Notes: generated by a model from the letters alone, not told the origin. Positions 47,341 to 61,897 are shown, numbered from the stretch's first letter. The stretch: DNA of 64,000 bases from Nautilus pompilius (GCA_018389105.1 JACATO010001431.1:265001-329000); one strand, 5' to 3'. A program made the numbers and translations.

Positions 47341-50300
47341 CCAAGCAGCGACGCTTCACGTGCCAGCTTTTAATTACTTATCCGGTAGAAAGAGTATTTT
47401 TTTTTTATGAGTGACAATAATTTTTCCAAATACTTTTTTTGTATTTTATTTTTTATTGGGGGTCTTATGGGAAATATTCAAACCTGGACTATCATAGAAA
47501 GGACGCTGCGTGATATACTTGATAGTGAACTCGGGATATGAGAGTTCACAGTTTATCACTATGGTTACCAATGGTAGCCGTGCACGCTCATTGGCCATCC
47601 GAAAACGTTCTGGCACTCCTTTCTTCTTAAATCTTCTTCAGAATTTACAACTTCATTTTTAATTAAAAGACAGCACTTGCCTCAACGCAACCTCGTGCCA
47701 ATTTTGTACATATTTCGCTCTATATATCGGAAGTTTTCAAAATAATACAGAAAGCAGGATTTACACAAGACGTGGAGTTTTAAGCATCTGGTTTAAACAC
47801 AAGAAATAGATGACCCCTCCTCCAGAGATAATTATAAATACCTTAAAATACTATGTAGGCAGGCAAGGTACCAATGAATCCATACTCCGTTCACGTATTT
47901 TCAGGGTCTCATGTATCAAGTATACATTCTAATGATTAGAAATATCAGAAATATTTTTTTTTCGATTTGTCATTCTAGAAGATCCCTTAAAGCACTATTT
48001 CTGCTAGATTCTTTGTCCATATTAGCCTACTTCCAATTCAAATAGTGCAAAATGTAAATCTTGATGCAAATTTAGTTCAGATGGTATTTGAATGAACTAG
48101 CTAAATGCGATTAGTAATTGTTTGTCAGGCAGTGATAGAAATCTGCACGTGAAGTCCAGCTTCTGAGTACCAAGAAGACGATTTATTAGTTAGAGAACTC
48201 TTAAGAAAACTTTTTTTTTTAATTTCTACTTTAAATAATAAAAAGATTGCGACTATTGTTTATTTTTAATGCAAAATCGGAGCATCTTCTAAATTATTTA
48301 CAATAAATAATTTTAATGAAAAAATATAAAGTGATTCCACCAGCTGATCGACAGCCACGTGGGTATCATTTTGTACCTGTTCCATTCGCAGAGTCCTTAG
48401 GGTGTTTCTCAGGGGTGAGATTAAGCTGTTAAATAATTACATATGATAAAAACAGGAAACAAAGTATATTAATGAAAAATGACATTTCGACAGCCAATCC
48501 TTTAGATGCTCTCTTGACAAAGTGTAGCATGACAAAATGCCAAGGAATGTTGAAGTAACGGAGGGAAGATTTGTTCGCATCAAAAGATTTAATCAAACTC
48601 CTCGAGTAATTGGTTATGGGGAAGAAGAAAAAAAATAGTATTTAGAATTTCTCGTTGTAGAAAATTTTAGGAAACCTATCCTGGTCAACCTCTTGCGATT
48701 ATCGGCGAAATATCATGCCAAAATATTTTAATTTCTGTGCACTCCACTTCGAAATAATGTTTAAAAAAATTAAAGCATTTTTACTCAAATTGAACGCTTC
48801 AGGCGAATAAAGATTTCTTTTAAAATATGTATCCGGAGAGCTATCATATTCGTATGAAAAGTCTATTTAAATTCTGATAACATTTTAAAATTGACTTTTC
48901 AAATTTTCAAAAATGGATCTGTCTTAAAAGAAAGATTAGTCAAATTGTAAAAATTTCTCAATCTTACTAAAGTTTTGTTAGTAGGACAAGCCATACAATT
49001 TGCCTAATAATTCCATTTAAAACTTTTAAATTAGTTTTTTTTTTTTTTAATCAAGCATTAAAAAACCTGAAATAGCCAAGTAATAAATTAAAATTATAGA
49101 TGCGGTATTAAACACAATAATATTATCAGCATCTTACGCAATTTTTCCAAAATCGCCGAGATGAAAAATTACCGAAATTTTGATTGGAATTTCTAAAGGA
49201 ATGCAGATTTGTGTAAGTTAATAGAATGTTAAAAATTATAATATTCTAATAAAGGTTTTGTCATAAAAAAATTCTATATAATTCCGAGGCAGTGGAACCG
49301 AGATCAGTCGCTTTAGTGAGCAGTAAATGCGCTTTAATTTTACTCACAATATTGGGAGATATCGCTTTTTCTTTGTACTTTAAACATTGCAATAAATGGA
49401 TATTACATCGCGTTCAAATGTTGTATTTGTAGTTATAGGACTGTGACGCAATCTTTACAACGTTTGTTAGCTACTCATCAACAAGCCGCTGCCATAATTG
49501 CGTAGAACATCACGTGATATATTAATAGATCGCGAAATGTCCATAGTGTGTCGTCAAGACCTATACACAGAGATTATATACTTCTGATGTTATCGACTTT
49601 TGGTTATGCTAAATCGTTTAACTGTATTTTCCTGCAGGGGGGGGTCTCTTTTCTTATTCGTGCGTATTATAGAAGATACCAAAACTGCCATCCATTAGAT
49701 CTTATGAGAAGGAGATAAAGTAATGAAATATGAAGAAAAGTTTAACTTTCTGCCTAGAGAAGGTTAAATGTCTGTCATTAGAAGCTGCTAGCTTTTACTC
49801 GAACTACTGAGAACCCCTTCTGCGGATAGATAAAATTCTGTTTCCTTTTACACACCAAAGAGAAGGCACCATGTCAACGGTGTGGAAACTGCAGCCACCC
49901 TTCAGTGGATGCCGAGCTTGTCGGTATACATAGGAAACACCATCAATAGAAAATATCGAGGCGGGGGGGGTCTCACAGCTAAAAACGTCCGGGAATGCAT
50001 TAATGCAGAGACAAAAGTACTGATGACAAGAGCGGGGCTTAACCACTTTCCAACCGAGCAGTGGCCGAATAGATTGAGACTAGGTGTGCCGTGTGCGAAA
50101 AGGAGTCAGCCGTCATTAGAACGTTACCTGACTGCGGAAACAGAGAGGACAACAAAGGGTCTGAGGACGACATCTCCGACGAATGGATGGAAGTTCATAA
50201 ATGACGTTTCACTAAGAAGAAATCAGAGGGTCCAATGGGAGCAGCCACATCTATGTCGTCTCCACAGTAAAAGTAACAATAACAGAATTTATTTTTCATC

Positions 50301-53300
50301 TCGAACTTTAAAAAAAAACAAAAAAAAACGGTATTTATTTCCTTCTAAAAAATAAGTATTCGTGAGGTTGGTATGTAGGCTTTGGTAATACTAACATGCA
50401 ACCTGGAACTATTTACCTGGGGGGGATTTCGTAACTTGTACGAAAAGGTTTAATTAACAATTAGCAAGCATTCGTGTCTAAATGACGCAAAAATCAGCGT
50501 AACACTGCATTAGAAAAGTTCATTTTTAAAAAAGTTAATGAACGTGAAAGAGAGAAATAACAAGAAAGTGATGTTTCGTTTTGTAGAAAGGGCAGATAAG
50601 TCAGATGAAAACGCAGACATTTAACGTTAAAAGACTTCCGGCCGGTCCAAGCCTGTTATAGAAAGCTGACGAGAACCAGTGACACTTACCGAAACTGTGT
50701 CCACAAGTAACACGCTGACCTTTTAGCTGTCTCAAGTATAAAACTATTTCCGTTACTATTATTCAAAAGATTTTATAATCACCAGCGACTTTGAGTGCAT
50801 AGGTACAGTGAATGTCTCGTTTGTTAACAATTCACGATACCAGGGGATAAATTTTGTTAATTCATCTTAAGGGCTTCGTATTAAAATATAATTATTTAGT
50901 AACAAAGTTGCAACCTCAGCTTCAGATTCCTGGTAGTATTAGTCTGAACCGGTTTGAAACCGCATCAATAAATATTTCCTAATCCAGGGGGCTTATGTTG
51001 GCTACAGTTGCATCATACTTTCTTGAATTGGCTAAACAAAAATTAAACAACTGCACCCTGGTTGAGAACACTAATCCGTGTCTAAATTAAAAGTAGATTT
51101 GATTTGATATTTTTTATAAATTCTAAGAAGATCGTCCTGGCAGATTAGCCTAATTATGAGGAAAGCTGCTAAACCACCTACCTCTATTAAAACAATGCTA
51201 CCTTGGTTACCTTTATAAAACTCGGGATGGGAAAACTCTTGATTTTGATAGTTTAAGCTATCAGGGATATTAGCTGAAATACGTTGTTTGTCAACAGAAA
51301 ACAGTGGCAATAGTACACGTATTTAAGCTTGTATATTCAAAAATCCAGTAAGGAGCCTTTAAAATTATAATTGGGTGGTAAATTGGTAATAGCTTTGTTA
51401 TTATTAGTCAGTTTGAAGTCACTTTAATTCCACATACAGTAAATCCGTCCTCTGACCACCTTTTTGTACAGTGCAATAAAATAATACACCATCTAATCTG
51501 CTTCAGTCCGGAATTCTTCATTTCAAACTTCAATAAATGACCAATGCGATTCCTCAGATAATTTACGCTCTTCATATCACAGCATTTTCCAGTCATAATT
51601 TGTAACGTATTTTTTAAAAAAGAATGTTTATAATATTTTTAAAAAGAAAACCATGCAAAACATTTACTCTGATTCAATCCATTCAAAAGTCAAAGTGAGA
51701 TCACTGTTTCGTCTTCCTGCTCCGCTCACTTTGCAAAGGTCACTATGTTCAAGCTCAGCAACGGTGCCTCGAGATAGCATCACAGTTCCGCGAGTATACT
51801 TGACGGTGAGTATTCTTCCATTAACATTTAAACTGGTCGCCAAACAACACCCTGCCAAATATATAGTTAAATTTAGCGTACCCAGATGTTTGTTTCGTAG
51901 TCTACGGTATAAACGTTTCTTTTGTTGATGAAATAACAAAGGTTCACGTCCATTAACCCTCGTATTTCTAGTCTTCGCCTCAAAGTAAGACAGATAATTC
52001 GGACTAATTTCCTGCAGTGACTAGTGGGTAAGCCTTGATACGGAGCCTGAATCTATCCGTCCATAGCCGACTTGGCCTGTGACATCTCTGTGTGTTTCAG
52101 CCTCGTCTACATTTGACTTAATGAGTCGGCCCTTAATGCTGTAGCAGAAACCAGTTACAGTTCTTCAAGTAGTGGTTCGGCTCTTCATTTACTATGAACC
52201 GAAGATCTTGAATTAGTTCGGCCCGTCCGTCCAAACGATACTGAAGTTTACAGTTTACAGACAGTAGTGAAAGGTCATCTCACCAGGGGGCGCATGAACA
52301 CAATAGTTTTACTCAGTGTTAAAAAGACTTCAATAAGACTGACCACGAGTCAACAACAACAATAATAATGAATAGTACGGACGCTTCTACACACGAAAAA
52401 AAAAATAGTCGATTTTGCATCTCAGAAGCTACTTTTGTTGATATTGGGCTGAGACTGAAGACATGAAAAAAAACAAGAGGTGTTTCATCAGCGACCTTGT
52501 GATCTGGGAGTTGTTAGCCAAAGTAAATTGGTGGGGTGGGCACCTGCTGTAATTCCGAAGTAACTAACCAATATTGCCAGTACTGATGTGAACGACTATT
52601 AACGCAAAATATAAGGTAACGTACAATTGTTTTTTGATTGAGTTTACAACCAAAAAAACATTAAAATAGCTGCTTGTAGCATGAAAGTGGAATTGATTTA
52701 TTGCAAGTTTCCATTACTGTTTTACTTCTCAAATCGACTTCCGCAGGACTGAAATAAAGATGATAATACACCGTAGCATGTCGAATACAGGGCTAGATGA
52801 CAATGCATTACTACATGCGACATCCACCAAACTGATTAGATACAAAATCTAGCTAAGAATGATAAGTTACACGTGTTGTGTGTGCTGCATGGGAAACTCG
52901 ACAGCCAGTAATGCCTTTGTATTTCTTTGTGCGAACATTAAAGATGGCGTCCACTTTGTTGTTCATTTTCAGAAGGCAACTTATATATATATTCTGTGAT
53001 ACTTTCCCAAATCCCGTCTGGATCCTCTTCTTAAGGTAATGAAAAGCTGGCTGTGAAAAAAATCTGTTGTGTTTCAAAAGGTGGACTGCAAGAAGGTCCT
53101 CTCAGTTTCCGTGACAGTAGTTATCGTGTCACCCCCACCACCAGACCACAATCGTCGTCGCCGTGTGTTTCTCCTGAGCCATTTCCTAGACTGCTCAAGC
53201 TGAAAAGACACCTGGCGTCAAAGTTTGATTAGGATGCATCGCCTCGAGAGTTTTCGGGAAAGCTTACGCTGCGAACGCTTTGCTTAAAGAGTACGTGCCG

Positions 53301-56300
53301 ATCTATTTTTACACACGAGATTTAAACCGTCACTATTAATTATAATTATAATTTAAAATGTTAGATGATTTTTCGAAAAGGAGCAAAAGGTATCCGCTGT
53401 CTTTCCTGCTGAGAGCATCCATCGTAAATATGATCTCGACTCGAAAAATTACGATATTTTTCCCCTCTTGACCAATTTCCTTTATCATTTTTTCTTTTAA
53501 AAAAAGAAAACTAAATTATACATTTCATCTTAGTGGCATGCTAATTAAGTATAAACCTAATTATCCATAAAAGTATATTAATTAAACTTCCTTAGCTAAT
53601 TCACATCCTTTCAAAATAGTGCTCAATAAAATAATTTTGGTTTTATTTGATATCATAAAAATATACAGAGTATGGCGAAGTGAGGCGGGGTTGTTCCCGC
53701 GCCAAAATAACCCTTCTTTGATGATGTAAGCGGCTACATTTATAAAACAACAGTGTAATCTGTTATCTTTATTTACATAAAAAAAACGAAAGCTTTATTC
53801 TTTTATCTACGCATACAACAGTCACTGCTTACTAGATACAGTTTCATTGGCACACCAGATTGTGGTTCCAGCAGTACGGTGCCCCGTCTACACTTCGGGA
53901 ATATCCCTGGCGGACTTACAGATAAGATATTCCCCAAACGTGGACAGGACGAAAGGGGGAGCTCGTTTTTGTTTTCGGTGGGGACATCTGGTGGTCTACG
54001 TCGATAAGAGGGAGTACTTTCTTTTTGAGTTCTCCCATATTTCTAAGTATGATTAAAATCGGCGTCGGGATGATACATGTTCGCGAATCGCTTTAGGAAT
54101 GGTTTATTGTTAATGGTCCCTCCCTCCCGAGTTCAAACGGTGTTCCTGAAAGAACAAAATCGCATAAAATCCCTCGTGGTGCCAAACTTTGGGTTGCCTC
54201 CCCAGCCCCAGATTTATTGGAGATGATGGAAAATTGATTTTAAGAGTGCACGTGGGATTTTGTTACAGAATGAAAAATTTTTTAAAAAAAAAAAGATGCT
54301 AAATGTTTGTCGCATTTCTTTATCTTTAACTTCCGTGGTTAACGATCCAATGACCCCCTTTAAAAAACAAAAACGTAGAAAGGGTTAAAATAGCCCTCCA
54401 CGTAGAAGAGGAAGACGACGACGGTGATGAGAGCTGGATTCGGCGGCGTTTAAAGACACTTCGATCGGAGGAACCAAAAAGAGAAAAGTCTCGAGGATGG
54501 ACATGAATCAGAACAAAGACGATTTGCGTTCCGCTACGGGATAGAAGTCAGTTTCTGTCTTTCTCTTCTTCTTTGCACCAAATATAATTAAAGCAAAAAT
54601 TTTAAAAAAGGGTTCTTTAGTGGTGAACGAAAATAAACAAATATTTTAGCTTTTATGCTGTTGTAAATTACCAACATAAAATATTTCTTTTCACAGAAGT
54701 GTAAAAGAAAAGGAACAGCAAGAAAGTCTTCATTTAAAAAAAAGAAGGAAGATAAACCTGGACGTTTAAGCCCCTCTCTGACAGCTTCTCTTCCCGTTGC
54801 TATTTCCTCATTGATTTTCCTGTAGATATGCTACCGTAATCTATTATACAGTTGTACTGAAGTCGACGAGAACTAGTAATAAAACAAATTATCTTTATTC
54901 GCAAGGAATCCAACTTGCTCAAGCAGAAAGGGATTATTTACTGTTAAACCTGAAAACGGGCAGAATAGAATATTGTAAGCATAAAGCCTGGCAGGCAGAG
55001 AGGGTCTGTCTTCTTCTCGCAGGGCCCCAGCGCCGACCAACGTACGTACACCCGGCTGGGTGGCGCCGCTGGAGGCTGGAAACGACTTACGATGAGATGA
55101 AGCTACTTAACAGGAAGTAAACTCCTTCGAGAAGAAAAGGGTTCTAGAGATCGTTCTTCCTATGGAGGCTTGGTCAGACTTTTTTTTGTGGGGGGGGGGA
55201 CATTAAATAATCAGGCTGGAGATGGATCACGTTCCTCACTAGCGGTGATAACGGTCGCCGGCCGCAGCCGGATACGGCCATTCACAAATCGCACCCGAAC
55301 ATCCGGGAAGCGAGTTTGTTCATAGCTTCTGGCGGCAAAGAAAAATGTCCGAAAAAGACCAGACCAGACCAGACAACTTATTGATCATCAGAAACACCTT
55401 TTTCTAAAACCCTAACCAAAGGTTTTCGCATATGTTTTTCATATGTGAATAAAAAACACGCACAAATATACACATTTGGCAGAAAGTTGCATTTATAATT
55501 CTATTTGATTCCCTGTAACAAAGTTCAGTGTAAGTATTTACTTACTGTAACTAACACGGCGAGCCAGCTGTTAACACTGGATATCTACATCACCCGCCAG
55601 TACTATATTAGGAAGCACATGACAAGTCCGAAAACTTCTATCTGATGGCTTTTCTTTATAAAGAGAGACATCGGTCCACTTCTAATATGAACAGACTGAT
55701 TAGCAAGAAAAGCCCTGTAATATTCAGCTCGATGCAGTTTCAAGCAACGTTTAGCTCAGAAAGCATATCGACAAAGATCAATATGAAACATCAAAATAAT
55801 AGAATTCATGCTGATAAAATAATTGCCCAAAACTAGTGCGTTAAAACTTTTTTCTTTTTTTAAAAAAAAATAAATCTTTGTGGAATATTGGGCGTGTAAT
55901 TATATTGGTTGTTGCCAAGAATTTCCTAACTGTAGACAATCGGTTTGATGCATTTTTGATATTTAAAGTTGTAGTTTTTAGCTTCTGCTACGTCACAAAG
56001 TGTCAGCCTCTGTAGTTAAGTAAGACCGACGATGGAAATGTTCTGTACGTGCGTGTGATTAACTCATATACAAACAGAAAAATAAAAGGAACGTGTTCAT
56101 AGTTCCATTTTTTAGAATAACGCAAACCATAAAATATATGCAATTTCTCAAAATTATCGTATTGTTCCATCACAGTCCGGCAATAACCAACTTGTCACAA
56201 ATATTCCAGCCATCTCACCTCCTGAACTTCTCCGATGTTTTATTCCCTTTTAGTTTTCAGTTGAGTCTTCTAAAATCACGAAGTTCAAATTTATTCAAGA

Positions 56301-57837
56301 AATTCCAGCGAACCAACCAACGGTAGATGCCATATATAGAATTTGCCATTTTTCATCTCCCCTTTTAAAGAATTAAACCAGATTTTAGATTTGATCAGCG
56401 TGCCCTGTTTTTATATCATCGATCAAATCGATTTAAATATGTTTAACTGCTCGGGTGCGGAAATTTTAACAAAATTTGATAACAATGATGTTTTTTTAAA
56501 AGTGGAAAACGTTTGTATAAGTGAAAATAACTAGTGAAGAAGCATTCTCGTCTTCCATCCCATAGCGACTCTTTTCAAAGAATATAGGAATATTCGTTTG
56601 TAAAATATTTTAAAAATTCAGCAGGATAGGGAAATAATATTTGTACTTAGTTCTCTCTTCTACAGTCCAAGAATCTGTGGCCTTATGTGATTTGTCACCG
56701 TCAACCACCAATCTATAGAACTCATAACTATCAATAAGCTGTGTCGCCAACTATACACAAAGGACGGCGGTGAGAACATGGCAGAAGAAATTGGTTCGCA
56801 GCCTTTGAGTGTGTTAGTCATTCATGTCTGACATACCAAAAATGAGATTTTATACTCTATCGCCTCGACTCCGGAACACTACGCTCCAAACGCATCCGCC
56901 GGGAATTAGAAACGTTGGGAGGAAGAGCAAGAATGGGCCAAGATATCAACGAGTCATCGCCTTTCCAATTCCTCTGAGACAGCACGATGATGAGAACGAA
57001 TGGAGAAATAGACTGCGTGCCTGTTGCATCGCTTCAAATCTGTACACTGTTCGACTGTGTGCCGCCATGTTCGGTCCATAGTAATACCACTGTTCTGTGG
57101 CCGAGAATCTAAGGAGAATTTAAAATGGTGTACATAAACCGTATTAAATAATAATAATAATAATAATAATAATAGAATTTTAGCAGACAACTGTAATGCT
57201 ATGTATGGTGTCCTGTGACGTTATACCAAATTATATCAAAGTCCTGATGTAATCTTTAAGCTAAAACTCTCTTTTAAACAAATGTGAATGTCTCCAGCCA
57301 AAATCATTAGCAAGGAAATCAAGCAATTATAATTGCCTGGAGTGAGCAAGTGTATTTAGTGATTTTCTACCAGCTCACGCACAGCATTCGCGTTTCAAGC
57401 TGACTCTCCTCTCTTTGTTATCACCTGTAACGTCATTGGAATAAAAACTCTGTTAAATTTACATTGATGTCAACAATTCAGAGATTCCTAATGTTTCAAG
57501 TATGCCCAATTTTCGCCGTCTCACCCTTGACATTAACAATTTACAGTTCCTTCTGATCATTAACAGATATCCTCATTTTATAGCAAGCCAGTGCAATAAA
57601 AACGCACTGATAGTCATCTGAAGAGGAAGCCGAGCAGTTTAAGGGAAGATACTGTTGTGACGTGTTGCTAAGACTGGAGTCCGAAGATAATTTACACTAT
57701 GTCACAAACAAACGATCAAAAATTTGTTTCTAGAACCTCACGTGACTGTCTGGAATAAAATACAACACAATAAGAAATTCTGCATTAAGAACTTTCGAAG
57801 GTCCGAAGGTAAGCCCCGGGGGTTTCAAAAATTAAAT
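47341..57837. other. AT-rich, no gene recognised
   Basis: Ten kilobases of AT-rich sequence with chance frames. At 51.65-51.94 kb frames of about 90 codons are open on both strands and the plus strand has a strong donor GTGAGTAT at 51806. The frames at 49.9-50.4 and 56.8-57.1 kb were not recognised. Confidence 0.45.
57147..57174. repeat. (TAA)n microsatellite
   Basis: About nine TAA units following an ORF of no recognised function. Confidence 0.95.
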
Positions 57838-58020
57838 GCCTGATTTTGAATCCCAGTCGGTCCACGCTCAGGTGGCACACCCCGATAGCATGATTCCGTC
57901 ATGGTCTCTTTTACTTGCCATCTACGTGAGTTTTCTCCGGTTTCCTCTCACATCTAAAAATAAAGATTTCTAGTAAAGACTTTAGCATATGAGAATTGGC
58001 CGTCCATCCGATCCAGTACG
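57838..58020 (+). repeat. dispersed repeat, copy B
   Basis: This copy includes TTTCTCCGGTTTCCTCTCAC and AAGATTTCTAGTAAAGACTT, matching copy A at 38.65 kb. It extends further on both sides: a B-box-like TTGAATCCCAG at the left and GAATTGGCCGTCCATCCGAT at the right. The left part suggests a tRNA-derived SINE of which copy A keeps only the body. Confidence 0.45.
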
Positions 58021-58639
58021 TAAGCTCACAATACTAACATCACGACGAAGGTAGGTTGACCACATGATGTGACAGGTGATTCTTGCAGTACTAAATAAGT
58101 GACTTGGACACGTACAGCCAGTAAAACGGATTTTGGAAAAGACAAAGACATTGCAGCATTCAAAATCAACATGATAGTGGGTTCATGTTCGGCAGGTGAC
58201 GCAGTGGCCAGGACAAGTTTCTGTGAAGGGCTGCTCGAAGATATCAGCCATTCAAATTTATCAGCGTTGGAAGAAAATTTAAAAAAAAATCTTCCGCAAG
58301 AGGGGACTTGTAGACACAAAGCTAGTGACAGAAACAAAAGATAAAGGAAAGACCCAACTCAGATACTTTCAGTGCGAAATCTACACCCATCTTCAGCCGT
58401 ACCTTGCGAAGAACATTGCAACAATAGACTATGACAGTAGGAGACCACCGCTTAAACCACTGATCACAGTTATCAACATTAAAAGACACTTCGTGTGGCA
58501 TATGGAGCTAAAAATAGTCTAAGAACTGGAAGAAAGCGATCACTTTCCACAATATTTTGAACAGATTGGAGAAGGCCACGAGAATCACTGGGCCTCCCTT
58601 TTGCGTTCCAAACTTTCCAGGCCTCTAGTGGAAAAGTCA

Positions 58640-58930
58640 GGGTTTGACGCATGCTTTTCTGGCGTATCATGGGCTCCTTAGTTCCTTTAGAAAGCAGACT
58701 GAATGGAAAAGCTTACCTCACATCTCCGATCAGGTGTCATGTGTGCCTTGATAGGGACGGCTGCTTCAAGGACGACAATGATCCCAGCCACCGTGCCAAG
58801 ATTGTGCGTTCATAGGCATCTCCACAAATCTCCGGGTCTCAATGCAATTGAGCATCTGTGGGCTGAACTTAAAAAAGTGCATTCTCCATTACGATATTCA
58901 GCCGACCTTACTCCCCTCACTGCGTACAAT
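58640..58930 (+). pseudogene. Tc1/mariner-like transposase relic, 3' half
   Basis: The segment reads GSLVPLESRLNGKAYLTS, then FKDDNDPSHRAKIV with the second catalytic Asp, a stop, and in another frame HKSPGLNAIEHLWAELKK with the catalytic Glu. These are the standard C-terminal catalytic motifs of Tc1-like DD34E transposases. Only about 25 codons separate Asp and Glu, against the usual 34, so part is deleted. It is a different fragment from the one at 31.7 kb, and the two overlap little. No inverted repeats were seen. Confidence 0.72.
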
Positions 58931-59087
58931 ACTAAGGGAGAATGGTGAACATCCCTCAGGACACATTCTAGCACCACGTGGGTTTTACACCACATCGTGT
59001 CATGGCTGTTATTCGGACAAGAGTGGACCAATTCGCTATTAGGTAGGATATGTTTCACTCTAACCCATTTAAAACTTAAACGGTTTG

Positions 59088-59088
<1 letters not shown>

Positions 59089-59121
<33 letters not shown>
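59089..59121. repeat. (CA)n microsatellite
   Basis: CA tract shortly after the 58.6 kb Tc1-like relic. Confidence 0.95.
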
Positions 59122-59124
<3 letters not shown>

Positions 59125-61194
59125 AGAACTGTTCCAGACTCTCCGCGATATATTTCTGATAATTTACAATTAGCGTCTTGTGTACAGGGAACGAAACCTT
59201 CAAAATGTTCTTGCATTTGAGATTATGAAAGAAGTTAAAGGTCAAACTAATCGCCACGAATAATCTTTAACTTAAACACATAGCGAGTACTTTGTTTCAC
59301 CAATGACTGGCTTAAAATGGTGGCATGTTACAACGTAATCATCCAGCTGACCAAACTGTTCCTGTCAGAAGGTCTTCAAATCCACAGATCTTCTAATAAT
59401 TCAGTTTATTTTAGAAACTGATTTTAAAATATTTCGAAACATTCATCTCGAGAATGTAGAATCCTTAAGTATGAATAAAATAAGACAAACTGGTAGAGGG
59501 AGGGTATTAAAATATGGTTAAAATAATTTATCCAGTGCAACAAATACCTGGAGAAAAACTCAATCAGTACTACGGATTCTGTTAGTAAAAGCTTACAAAG
59601 CAGACAAGCCCACCTTAACAATTACACACTCGCTCTTTGGTTAACCCGACGATGTTCCTTTAAGAACTAATACAAGACGAAAAGATAATTTATCTTTGAC
59701 AGCAAACATGAAAGCTAAGAGGAATATCTTTTACGTGAAATTTAATAAAAAAGCAGTAAATGTCATATGAAAATTATCGTTTGTTTCTTTGCGTTAACCA
59801 CTGGAATTAAAGCGAAGATGATTTGGTTCAGCATGAGCCGGTTGCCGTGTGACCGATCATTAAAAATCGGTGCTGGTATGAACCTGGTGGCAGATTTCCC
59901 CTTCCTGAACCAGTTCCTCTCTGTTTTTGCTGAACCTTTTCACGTCGCGTAGACTGACTGGTATCTGAGCAGTCTCCCTGGACTCTGAGATGGTAACTCT
60001 GATTCTTAAACTAAAATAACCTGCTTCCTCTTTTGGTCTGTAAGCCTTCTGAATGCAGCCTGTGGTATCAAAACCAACTGATGGTGGATCACGGCCCCCG
60101 GATTGCTGAGGAATGTGGACAAGGTTTTGACGACCAACTTCCCCCCCCCCTGACTTCCCGCGCCCCCCACAGAATCTCATGCCAGCTCCATCGATGCCAT
60201 ATCCGAAGATTGTGCTGGCTATGGGGTAAAAGCGATTCTCTATTCCTGGAGAAATTCAAGAGTTTCGCGGTCTGAGGTCTGAGAGCGAGCACTGACCTGC
60301 TAGAGGAGGTCCAAATTTGGGTCTGCCTGAAAAACGTCCTAACTCGATTTTCAAGAATTCCATTCCTGCAAGCAACCGCATTCACTGGACCGCGAAAAAC
60401 ATGCATAGAAAGCCGAGTCATTCCAGTATATCCCCACCAACACCATCATATTACAGTTTATCTTGTCTAAACAGAAGTAAGAAGTCTGCTCGAAGTTTAC
60501 CCCTTCAGCGCTACACTCTTACTCACCCTTCAGCATGAGACATCCTAAATCAACTCTAGTAGTTAAAAATGACATTTAAAATCGCGAAGGTTGTTGTACC
60601 AACTGAAATCGCAAGGCACGGTGCCGTCAGTGAAAGAATTGGTATAGGGAACGGACGTCTTGCTAACAACTGTATCTCACGTAAGCGGTTATGCACAGTA
60701 TCTTGGTGCACTGACCAGCGCCAGCCTTCAATTGCTGCAGCTGTACCTGTCGACCTGTCTAACGTGTGATGTGCATTCGTAGTGGTCCTGTAGATGTTAT
60801 GTATTGGCATGGAACAACAGCTTTACGTATTTGTAAAGGCAATCAGTAGTTTTATTGTGTTTACTTCAGGAACTACTCTTTTATGACCAGCTTGTTTAAA
60901 GATGGCTAATCTTCAAAAACAACTGGACAGACAGATATCGGAGAAAGCCCATTTATTTTGGTTACAAATAAATTCCAAAAATACTTCAAAGTAAATTTCA
61001 TGAATCTGAAGACAGGAATAGACAAGATGACGACGGACGGGAGCTGGAGTTGTTCCGTAAGGACAGAAAGCAAGTATCCCTTTCACTTGGTGTCAGGTTA
61101 AAGCATAAGTTTGCGACACCCTAACCCTAGCCATGAGAATACTGGGTGTGACCAGGAATATAAGGATATAAATCGAACAGTAGTTTGCTCCTGA
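59122..61194. other. no gene recognised
   Basis: Unique sequence; overlapping minus frames at 59.86-60.42 kb were not recognised. Confidence 0.45.
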
Positions 61195-61502
61195 GGTTTT
61201 AGAGCAGTACTCTCATAATCCTCTCAAAAGAAGGCGATTCAGCCTTGGAAACTGTAATGGTGGCTTAATAGTTGTTTTTTTTATTATTATTAAAAAAACT
61301 CCTCTCAGAACTGCTGGGGAAAAGTGATGTCCCACTGTCTGTCTTGGGTGTATTTTGGACATTCTCTGAGATAGTGTTCAGCGGTTTGAGCCACACTGGG
61401 ACACACGGGATAACTGGTAGGTAATAATGTGATTTGGACCTGTAAATCTTTTGCTAACTTGTGGATATCTCTTCTTACGTGTGTGGAATTGAGGTCCTTC
61501 AA
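61195..61502 (-). mobile_element. LINE 3'-end remnant, copy 2
   Basis: The minus strand encodes STHVRRDIHKLAKDLQVQ, then CPSVAQTAEHYLRECPKYTQ and DRQ before a stop. QTAEHYLRECP is the typical end segment of non-LTR retrotransposon polyproteins. It is less decayed than the 34.4 kb copy, with which it shares both protein pattern and flanking nucleotides. A T-rich/ATT tract interrupts the shared 3' part. Only the last ~300 bp of the element remain, as expected for 5'-truncated LINE insertion. Confidence 0.55.
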
Positions 61503-61897
61503 ATTCAGAAAACGATACTTGAATCAAATACATCTTATATCAAGGTCACTTATTAAAGGTCTCCCTCTTCAATCCTTTAGCAAAATTAACAGAAGCGAGC
61601 AAAGAAGACTCGATGATCAGAGAGGATTAAAAGAGACTAGCGAGACACCAGTGAATGAGAGCGAGAAGACTCGGCACAAAAGTAGAATGTGCATCCACTT
61701 AAGTCCGCGCGCGTAATCACATGCGAGGAAACTTCTGCGCGGGAATTGTTTCAGCCGTCCGTGCTCTTTGTCTTCGTCAGCAGTTTTGCTTCTTTGATTG
61801 TCTACGGGGAATAAATGCGATTGCAGCTGCTCGCTCAGCCGAAACATCTCGTTTTGCTTTTTTATAAATCGAAATAATGAAATACGGCATCAAAAAA

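Noticed and set aside
49882-50355. 157-codon plus frame
   Set aside because: No recognisable domain; the end is lysine-rich from A runs, and the antisense frame is also open.
54405-54510. Acidic then basic plus-strand frame (EEEDDDGDESW, later RRRLKTLRSEE)
   Set aside because: About 45 codons between stops, no ATG and no clear splice borders; probably chance.
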